From Erysipelotrichaceae bacterium UBA6182 (GTDB lineage Bacteria; Bacillota_I; Bacilli_A; Erysipelotrichales; Erysipelotrichaceae), in the NCBI GenBank assembly GCA_002422065.1, contig DITO01000031.1:1-11553 (forward strand): a stretch of 11,553 bases of DNA. The letters run 5' to 3'. This document shows, piece by piece, positions 1 through 8,400 of the stretch (positions are counted from its first letter, which is position 1; every line of letters starts with the position of its first letter). Position numbers and translations under genes: made by a program. The notes below the pieces were generated by a model that saw only the letters and a program-made list of their open reading frames with translations, ran no database searches and was not told where the DNA came from.

Positions 1-116
1 ATATTCTACATCATTAATATATGAAATACAAGAAAGAAACTGTAATTTGTTTGTAAATCGAACATTTTTTTCGCACCAATTTCACGATTTTCAAAATAGT
101 AGTTCCGTATAAATAA

Positions 117-331
117 ACCCCCCTATGGGACTGCTATGAAACACTGCCTATCAAAGATCAAATGAATCACATCAAACGAATCAAAAAGGCGATTGAATTT
201 ATTGAACTACCAATGGTTGATTTGAGATAGATAGAATTAAAGAGATATTTGATGTAATTGTGGTTGTTGATTCAGTAAATCATGTGCTTGTAATAAATTC
301 AAGTGGTAATAAAATGATGCTGAAAAATTAA
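117..331 (+). pseudogene. Degraded C-terminal remnant, possibly of a serine recombinase
   Basis: Two overlapping plus-strand reading frames look like pieces of one protein split by a frameshift. The first is open from 117 to a TAG at 228-230 and contains a basic helical stretch, IKRIKKAIEFIELPM. The second runs from about 221 to a TAA at 329-331 and reads FDVIVVVDSVNHVLVIN followed by SSGNK. The order, a charged helix followed by an alternating hydrophobic beta segment ending in a G-containing turn, resembles the extreme C-terminus of large serine recombinases of Firmicutes. That assignment is from memory of the family pattern and is weak. No ribosome binding site or start codon supports a live gene, and the catalytic N-terminal domain is absent from this window. 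It could instead be a remnant of another mobile-element protein, or chance coding-like sequence. Confidence 0.3.
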
Positions 332-360
332 AAAAAGTAACGGATGCTAAGCCGTTACTT
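329..360 (-). terminator. Rho-independent terminator of the DUF262-DUF1524 gene
   Basis: A perfect 9-bp inverted repeat, AAGTAACGG at 335-343 and CCGTTACTT at 352-360, encloses an 8-nt loop. Read on the minus strand, the stem is followed directly by a run of T residues (complement of the A-run at 329-336) and then by more T-rich sequence. The hairpin begins about 70 nt past the stop codon at 432. On the plus strand the stem is followed by GAGAGTAG, so it should not terminate rightward transcription efficiently. Confidence 0.85.
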
Positions 361-431
361 GAGAGTAGTTTTAAATCAAAAACAAAAGACCTTGATATAA
401 TAAATTGGAAAGTAACATTGATATGATTATA

Positions 432-2168
432 CTAAATTGTTAGTTCCAAAATTTTGGTGTAATAGAATTCACATAAATTTTCAGCTCTTGCCGTAATGGA
501 ATCCGGACTAAACGACTTATGTTTTAAAAGAAGGTCTTTGATGGACTTATAATTCGATTCCAGATAAAATTGTTTTTTGCTGTCGTAAATTAAATTACCT
601 GCTTTACTATTTAACTCTATTTCCAGCAACACCAAGTTACCAATATTTAATGAAGACTCATGTGAACCTCCCGGTACAATATGTTCTACTGAACCAAAGT
701 CTTCATTTTTGTCTCTAGACGCCAATTGATTTTCAATTTTATTGACAACATACTTTGTCAATGTGTTTCCTGGTAAGTCATCGATAGCAGAAAATTGAAG
801 TTTTGTAAATCGGTTTTTAAATACCTCATATGTTGGCATTTTCTTTTTCAAATCGATAATAAACTTATCAATAATAAGAGTTAAATCTTCTTTGGATTTG
901 CTTCTAAGTTCAATTGAGAGTTTGGAAAAAGCACTTCCAATTGCTGAAGGACGTCCTGATCCAATCGAGTTAAATGAAAAGTGGAAATTTTCTAAAGTCT
1001 TTGTAATAAGTTTTAGTTGTTTCCCAGTTATTTTTTCGCTTGTATAAGCACTGTGTAATCCTAAGAAAAGAACTCTGCTTTGAGAAATGTTGAAAATATT
1101 ATGAATAGCGTACATGGCTTCAACTAGATAAAACATTTGTTTTTTATTATCGTAAAATTGAATATTGGGGTTTAAAATATTAAAATATATTTTAGACTCT
1201 TTTTCTAGTTCTTTCAAGAGTTTCAAATATTCTTTATCTTTTTTCTCTACTTTATTCAAAAATGAATTGTGAAGCTTGGCCTCAGAAGAGTTTGCATATT
1301 TTGAGTTCCAATAGTGTCTAAAGAAAACAGACATGTCTACTCTTACTGATTCACTAGTCAAATTAGATATTATGTTTTTCCAATATCCTTTTGCCTCATC
1401 AATCGGTTCTTCTTCTTTTAGAATTTCAAATATGTTATTTTTTATTAAGTCGAGGCTATTCAAACCTTTACCTTTACTATTTAAAATCTCAAATATCATA
1501 TTTGCTTGATTTTCATTAGGGGTTGAAATAGCAACTACAACACTGTGTAAAACTTGATCTCTAACTATTTTTAAAAGATCAACATAGCTGATGTTATTAA
1601 CTAATTTTGAATCGTATTTTTTCATTAATCTCTGTTTAAGTTTGATTTCCGATAGTTCTAACTGAAAATAGTCATATGCAAATGCAACCCTATCTTGTTC
1701 CTCAGTATATGGTTCTGCTCCATCGGAATCAATCTTCTGAACCAGTTTAGCAAAAAATGGATTAGGTGTTTCATTTTTTAAAACTGCAAATTCTTTCCCA
1801 TCATTATCTTCACCCATTATATATTTAAAAACGTTCTTTTGTAAAATTGCTTCATTGAGTACAGTAAAAAGCTTAGAGAGTACAGATAAAAGAATCGTAA
1901 TTGTTGTTATTCTTTGTTGACCATCGACAACCTTCATTTCTTTGCTTTTGTCTGTTTCAAATTCTCCTACAAGCACAATGTTGCCTAAAAAATAATCACT
2001 TACTGCGAGTTGTCCATTAACCATTTTAAGTGAATTAATCGTATCTTCCAGGTATTCTTTCAACTCTTTCTTTTCCCAAGCATATTCTCTTTGAAATCTA
2101 GGAATGATGAATTTCTTTCCTGATTTAAGCAAAGTTTCAATTTTCTTAGGTTCTGGTGTAAATTTCAT
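432..2168 (-). CDS. DUF262-DUF1524 (GmrSD/SspE-like) nuclease-family protein
   Basis: The 578-residue protein has the two-domain layout of the GmrSD type IV restriction family. The N-terminal DUF262 domain (about residues 15-250) carries IPRFQREYAW at 22-31, the hallmark VDGQQRITT at 81-89 (the nucleotide-binding/hydrolysis motif in characterised members) and FEILNSKGKGLNSLDLIKN at 226-244. The middle is helical and charged. The C-terminal DUF1524 domain carries VEHIVPG at 494-500, NIGNLVLLEIELN at 508-520, then KKQFY and a closing ITARAENL, the His/Asn pattern of the HNH-like nuclease, with His496 and Asn511/Asn520 as likely active-site residues. Family members cut modified or phosphorothioated phage DNA (GmrSD, SspE, BrxU). 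The target here cannot be read, and no modification genes are in the window. The ATG at 2168 has a GAGGG RBS 8 nt upstream and precedes all domain motifs. The gene appears monocistronic and full length. Confidence 0.9.
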   Translation of the reverse strand: MKFTPEPKKIETLLKSGKKFIIPRFQREYAWEKKELKEYLEDTINSLKMVNGQLAVSDYFLGNIVLVGEFETDKSKEMKVVDGQQRITTITILLSVLSKLFTVLNEAILQKNVFKYIMGEDNDGKEFAVLKNETPNPFFAKLVQKIDSDGAEPYTEEQDRVAFAYDYFQLELSEIKLKQRLMKKYDSKLVNNISYVDLLKIVRDQVLHSVVVAISTPNENQANMIFEILNSKGKGLNSLDLIKNNIFEILKEEEPIDEAKGYWKNIISNLTSESVRVDMSVFFRHYWNSKYANSSEAKLHNSFLNKVEKKDKEYLKLLKELEKESKIYFNILNPNIQFYDNKKQMFYLVEAMYAIHNIFNISQSRVLFLGLHSAYTSEKITGKQLKLITKTLENFHFSFNSIGSGRPSAIGSAFSKLSIELRSKSKEDLTLIIDKFIIDLKKKMPTYEVFKNRFTKLQFSAIDDLPGNTLTKYVVNKIENQLASRDKNEDFGSVEHIVPGGSHESSLNIGNLVLLEIELNSKAGNLIYDSKKQFYLESNYKSIKDLLLKHKSFSPDSITARAENLCEFYYTKILELTI

Positions 2169-2176
2169 AACTAAGA

Positions 2177-2184
2177 CCCTCTTT
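2177..2184 (-). promoter_or_regulatory. Ribosome binding site of the DUF262 gene
   Basis: On the minus strand AAAGAGGG ends 8 nt before the ATG at 2168-2166. It fits a Shine-Dalgarno pairing and supports this start codon. Confidence 0.7.
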
Positions 2185-2216
2185 TCTGTTAGTGAAATTC
2201 GACTACATTTATTCTT

Positions 2217-2225
2217 AGTATAACA
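2217..2225 (-). promoter_or_regulatory. Extended -10 promoter element for the DUF262 gene
   Basis: The minus strand reads TGTTATACT, an extended -10 (TGn followed by TATACT, one mismatch from TATAAT), about 50 nt upstream of the start codon. At 17-bp spacing the -35 position reads TATTAG, which is poor, but extended -10 promoters tolerate this. It would give a leader of roughly 40 nt. Confidence 0.5.
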
Positions 2226-2325
2226 CTTATAAGAAGTAACTAATATAGATTAATTATTGAGTCATGCAAAATGATCATAGTTCTTTCAGTTTTCACATAT
2301 GATTTTCATTCATAAGACCGATAGT

Positions 2326-2346
2326 CACACCTTAAGGGTCGGTGTG
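2326..2346. other. Unassigned hairpin with plus-strand T-tract
   Basis: CACACC at 2326-2331 and GGTGTG at 2341-2346 form a 6-bp stem with a 9-nt loop, followed on the plus strand by TATTTTTC. The shape is that of a small rightward terminator, yet no plus-strand gene precedes it. On the minus strand no T-tract follows. It lies about 100 nt upstream of the DUF262 promoter. It may be a relic, a regulatory site or chance. Confidence 0.3.
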
Positions 2347-2400
2347 TATTTTTCATATTATTGTGTATTCATCATTCATCAAAATTATAATGCCAATAGA

Positions 2401-2440
2401 ATTTAAAAAACTTCATCCCCATATTTCGAGACGAAGTTTT
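2401..2440 (-). terminator. Probable terminator of the giant lipoprotein gene
   Basis: AAAACTTC at 2407-2414 pairs with GAAGTTTT at 2433-2440, with two further base pairs possible after one mismatch. On the minus strand the downstream arm runs into a T-tract (complement of the A-run at 2405-2410). It lies about 60 nt after the TAG stop codon at 2500-2502. The loop is fairly large (about 13-18 nt) and the stem is AT-rich, so efficiency may be moderate. Confidence 0.6.
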
Positions 2441-2499
2441 ACTAATATTTGAATATGGATAAGTACTAAAACTCGATTCAATCAACATTCATGTAATAA

Positions 2500-5400
2500 C
2501 TATTTTAATGTTGGATTGCCATCTAAATCTGTATTTACAAAGTCCCAAATATCATGATCCCATGATGATTCAACAGCAATCAACATGTTTTCATGTGTTA
2601 AAATAATTTGGTTAGTTCCATATACAAGACTGTAAACCTGATTCAATATGCATCCATAGTTATACCCAACTGAGATAATATTTGATCCTGAGCGCTGTAC
2701 ATTTGAGTAAACATTAGATAGATAGCATCCATCATAAATATAACCTATCATTCCACCTGAATAACCAGAGTAATTACTAATGGATCCGACTGAATAAGAA
2801 TTTGTTACTGAGCTAACGTTGCTCGCATACCCGATGATACCACCAGCATAATTTGCATTTCCTGTTATTTTAATATTGGCATATGAATTGGTAATCAGGC
2901 TTCTTGAATACATATTTCCTACAATACCACCGATTCTTGCAGATGAAATCGTATTGGAATATAGTTCACCTTGATATGAACTTTGAGAAATATAAACAAA
3001 ACCGATGATGTATCCAGAAATTCCACCAATATAACTGGAAGAGTTTGTTGTATTGGTTCCACTCACATAACCATTGATATCTACGTTACTTATCTGTGTA
3101 TAGTCATTTAAATGGCCAGCAAGTCCACCAACATACATTTCATAGCTTAAGTTTGCTGCACTCTTCGTATTGACAATAATGTTCACATTGTTTAAATCAA
3201 TATTCTTAATGACTGAATTTGATACATTACCAAATAATCCAACATATGTTGTTGTATCTTCGTAGGTTTTAACGATGTTAAGGTTATTGATTGCATATCC
3301 ATTTCCATCAAATACACCCTTAAAATTCATAATGGGTTGCCAGTTGAATCCAGTCAAGTCAATATCACTCATCAACTTATAAACTTTACCATTTGTCATT
3401 GCTTGCAATTCTTGTGGTGTATCGATTTCAATTGGAGTCAAGCTACTCACTAATGTGAAGAAACAATTTTTAGAAGATACTCTATTTCTGCTTGGGAGAT
3501 TCTCATTTGAATATGTAAATTGTGTAACACTAATAACTTCAATATCATATCCACCAGAAACCATTGAAACATATGCGATTTGGTTCACTTGATCATAAAC
3601 TATGTTTGTATAAGTTTGTTCACCATATCCATAAATTTCAATTTTGATGCTTTCAACAGTATATCCTGTTGGATTATCAAATTGAATTGCCAAATAGTAA
3701 TTTGTGTATTTCGAGTAATAATCAAAAGCTTGATAATTCAAGTCCAATGATTGAACACTTAAGATATTGATTTCACCATTGATCATCACTTCAATTGTAT
3801 TTGATGTCGTCATCGGTATACTGAATTGATCTTGTTCGATACTACCAGTCAATGATGTGACTTCAAGAATGGTTGCTCCTCCATCAAATTGACTTCCAAC
3901 ACTGATATCAAATCGAATCACATCAGGTGAAGCTGAACTTACTTGATAGGTGACTCCATTGATGACGCCTGATCTGAAAAGAATTGCTGATGGATTATTT
4001 AGGTAAACTCTAAGAACAAGTGTATCACCAACAATAATAGCTTCTGTATTCAATATGGACATGGAATCGATCGATAATTCAGGGCTAGTCTTTACAGTTT
4101 GTTTATGAACGAGTTGAACAGGGTTTGTTCCATCATTTTTTGAATACTCATAATATGTTCTCACTTCATAAGACTGATAGGATGTTAATCCAGTAAACGT
4201 TCCTGATGTTGTTGTACGCGTTCCAACCTGTACACCTAAGTTATTGTATAAATCAATACGCTTAATGGTTCCAACCATATCTAGATCAATTAGTGATGCA
4301 TTATACGTAATGACCGTTTGACTTGCTGATGTAACTAAGTTTACAGTTGGTATTTGACTTGCGATGGTCGCAATCTCTTGTACGTGTACCAATGTTCTCG
4401 TTCCGTATCCATCATTTAGATTGTATTGATATTCCATTTCAAATCGATACGTGTTGGATGACAACAATCCATCAAACACACTGAAACTTTCCTCTGAAGA
4501 CGTTTTAATCAGCGTTGTATTCTTATAGAGTCTATAGGCAACAAATACCAATAAATCGTCTAAATCAGACACGGTGACATTACTGATGAGGATTGCATCG
4601 TTTTGCGGGGTCAGAAAAACATTTGTAAAATAAGGAGTTGCTTTAGAACCTGTTTCAAATTCATATCTTCTAACAAGCGTATTGAATCCAAATCCATCAT
4701 CAAAGTCATAAGCATATTCTACTTCGATGATGTATTCATGATTGGATAACAGGTTAGTGAAGCCTCTAGTACTTAAATTAGTTAGTGACTGAATGACACC
4801 TGTACCATCCAATAATCTAATGGCATTCAATACACCAATTTCCAAAGTGTCATTAATCACCAAGTCAAAGATCACAGACTCTTGTGTTGGGATGACATCG
4901 ATGAAGTCTACAGTAGGTACATTTTCTTTATCTGCTGTCATGAACTTATGCTTAAACTCAATGGTTTCTGATCCAAGGAGTTCATCAAATACATATTCAT
5001 AAATAAGTACAATTTCGTACTCTGTTGAGTATCTTAATACATCGAACTTTCTTACGGATAAATCGGTTAACGTTTGAATGGTTGTTCCATTTTGTCTCAG
5101 TTCAATACCAACCAATTCTCCAACCTGTTGGAAATCTTTAATGTTGAAATTAAACACAACACCATCAATATCAGCAACTACTGAAGTGAAGAAAGCTTTT
5201 GGAATAAACTTAAGCATTGGGATGTCTTCACCAAAACTCCAAACATTCAAATCCCATTTTGTCTTCATGATTGCGATCATTTGATCATAACTGATGATGG
5301 TTCCATTTGAAGAATATGTTGGCGAATAGACATCGTACGATTTTTGCTGGTTGTTATAATCGTAAGCATAATTTCCATCAGGCATTTTACTCATGCTGAT

Positions 5401-8400
5401 TACATTTTCAATAATAGAAGATGAATTCACATAACCTACGAAACCGTAGTAGTTCACAATTCCGTTAGCAAAACTATTTCTAAGTTCACTATTATAAAGT
5501 TGCCCAACAAATGTTCCTGCATAATTGTTGCCAACGATTGTTGCATTTGTATAGATGTTTGACAATTTGCTGGAATCTGTATTTCCTACAACAGCTCCAA
5601 CATAGGATTGACCCAAATAGTTACCTGATATTTGGGCAATATCAATCACGGATCCAGATAGATATCCTGCAATACCACCTGTATGTGTTGAGTAAAATCC
5701 TGTTTGATTGTCTGCTGATATATTTGCATTCACGATAACATTCTTTATAATGCTTGAATAAGCGTACCCGACGATTGCACCTATTCGGCCTTCATAATTA
5801 CCTGTTCCAGATGACTTGATTGTGATTACAAAATTCACATTGGTTAATTGCACGTTTTTAATGATTGCTCCACTAGTTGAACCAAATAGCCCAACATAAG
5901 CTGTGGTGTCTTCAAAAGTCTTGACGATGCTTAGATTTGATATGACATGATGGTTGCCATCAAATACACCATAGAAATTCATGAGTGGCGTCCAAGATAC
6001 ACCTTGCATGTTGATATCACTCGTCAGTTTATAGATATATCCGGGCACCATAAGTTTGAGTTCATTCGCATTACTAATTGTTCTAATATCTCTGGATTTG
6101 ACAATTGGAATAAATGTATTAATGCCTGAAACTTGACGTGTCTTCGTTTCATTCATATGTGTGTTTGAATAATTGATTGATGATATATAGACATTTTGAT
6201 ATGTTGTATATTGGTTAACATATAAAACTAACTCTACTTTAATGATGTTCTTGTCTGCATTGATACTATACTTATTACTTGTTGATAAAATAGTGCTTCC
6301 ATTCAATACGATTTGAGGAATATCATATCCAGAAGGATTATATAAACTGATTTCAGCAATATAACTTTCTCCATTCATTGCGTATTCCAATAGTTCGCCA
6401 TTCAAATTCAATGCTCTGATATCTTGTACATAAATATCACCATTAATAAAGATCATTACTTCATTGTTGCTATCGAAAGCGTAAACGAGTGCTCTACTTT
6501 CAAATGTTGCAAGTAGATTATCAATCTCTAATGTAACTTCTCCCATACCTAAACTTTCATTTGCTTCCAAATCGATACGGATGCTATCTGTATCATAATG
6601 ATTGATTGGATAGATGATGCCATTGATGGTTACCCCTGTAAACTGAACACCATCAGGATTATCCACAGCCAGTTCAATGACAATCGTATCTCCTGTAATC
6701 ACAGCTTCTGTATTTAAAACTGTTGTTTCATTGAGTTCAAAATATGGATTGGTTCTGAATGTTTGTTTCGTCACGAGTTGTTGTGCACCATAAGAATCAC
6801 CTAAATCAAATTGATAGGTTACAACCACACGGTAAGATGTATTGGATTCAAGGTTTTCAAATGATAAATCAGCAAATGAGTCCAGTGTATCCATCAACAA
6901 ACCATCCAAATTGAAGAGTTCTACACTCAAAATAGATCCGACATGATTGGGATCTTTAATATTCAATTCAAATGATACCGTATTGCTGCCGACAACAACA
7001 TCTTTGATAACAACTTCTGGAGATCCAGTTGTTGGTAAGGTTTTGATATCGATATAGTCATAGATTTCAGTTTCACCTTGTCCATCATGATAATCATACA
7101 TATAGGTTACTTTGATTCTATATTCCGTGTTGTATCTTAAATTGCTAAATAATAATGATGAGAAATCAGTTAGTGTTTGAACCAAACTATTACCCAAATA
7201 GAGTTCAACAGAGATAATTTCTCCCACTTGATCAAAATCAGTCGAGGTCACATCAAAGGAGATGCTCGTTTCATGGGAAACGACATCGATGATTCTAATG
7301 GTTGGTTCCCACTTCAATACAGGTAATACGCCTTTGAAACTCCATAAGTCAAGATCCCAAACTAACTTCATCACTTCAACTATGCCTGCTAAATCAAGAG
7401 TTGTTGAATAGCTGTCGTTTCCTGTTGTATAAACTCCAGTAGCTACAGATCCGCTGTCAAAACTATACAGTGCACCTAAGGATTGGTTTTTGACATGTGA
7501 GAAACTATTGGTGATGCTGGTGCCATAAGCATTACCAGTCAACCCACCATTGCCCCAAGTATACGTCGTATACATGTTGCCAATGTAATAACTATCTTCA
7601 ATCAATGTGCTTGATGCATAGCCAATCAACCCACCTGTTGAAGCAGTTGATGTTAAATTCGCGTACACATACGTATTGGTAATCTTGGAGTTGTTGCTTG
7701 AACCAAAAATTCCACCTACATATTCCTTGCCAAAGACTGAACCTTCAATGAAGACCTGATTGACATTCGTTCTCCATGCATATCCAGCAATCAATCCAGT
7801 ATAATAGTCATCGTTTGAAATCATCATATCCATATACGATTTTTCAATGGATGTCCCATCGATTTGTCCAGCTAAACCACCTACATAGCTACCATAGGTT
7901 GTCGTATTGTTGGTTACACTGATTTCACCATTGATATTGACGTTTTCAATGCTGGATGAACCAATGCTACCTGCAAGTGCTCCAACTCTGCTATCGTAGT
8001 TCTGTTGTGTTGTGGAGTTATTCACAGTGATCATGATTAAGACATCATTCATTGTCAAATTCTTAATGGTTGATGCATAAAGCGATGAGAATAATCCATA
8101 ATAGACATAGGTATCTGTATACGTCTTAACATTTCTTAGATTATTGATTGCGAATCCATTTCCATCCAAAACGATATAGTTTAAATCTTTTGGAATCCAG
8201 TTATAATCCGTTAAATCAATATCATTTGCCAACTTATAGGAATAACCTCTTCTCATATTGGCTAAATCTAGAGGTGTATAAATCATTTGATAATTTGAGT
8301 TCACAACACAAACGATGAAATCACTCACATTATCAACGTTCTTCGTTTTACTTTCTTGATCCACGGTATAGGTGAATGCACTTAGATTGATATGAATGGT

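Larger units (their letters stand above)
1..431. other. Intergenic region with gene remnant and terminator
   Basis: This stretch has no intact gene. Positions 1-116 are AT-rich with stops in all frames I checked and show nothing recognisable. A C-run lies at 118-123. Positions 117-331 hold the possible degraded reading frame listed separately. Positions 329-360 hold the terminator of the minus-strand DUF262 gene. Positions 361-431 are its untranslated tail. Confidence 0.6.
2169..2499. other. Intergenic region between two minus-strand genes
   Basis: This 331-bp gap contains no convincing gene on either strand. From right to left it holds the presumed terminator of the giant lipoprotein gene (2401-2440), an unassigned hairpin at 2326-2346, the extended -10 element at 2217-2225 and the RBS at 2177-2184 of the DUF262 gene. 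The presence of both a terminator and a fresh promoter argues that the two genes are not one operon. Confidence 0.65.

Noticed and set aside
2500..2600. Sortase anchor or C-terminal membrane segment on the giant protein
   Set aside because: The C-terminus is the polar solenoid cap ending in NPTLK, with no LPXTG, hydrophobic stretch or basic tail.
4793..5738. Plus-strand open frames of 60-75 codons inside the lipoprotein gene (e.g. 4793-5002, 5078-5284, 5511-5738)
   Set aside because: They lie antisense within a long, well-supported coding region, have no recognisable protein character and are explained as shadow frames. The same holds for those near 5947, 8683 and 10600.
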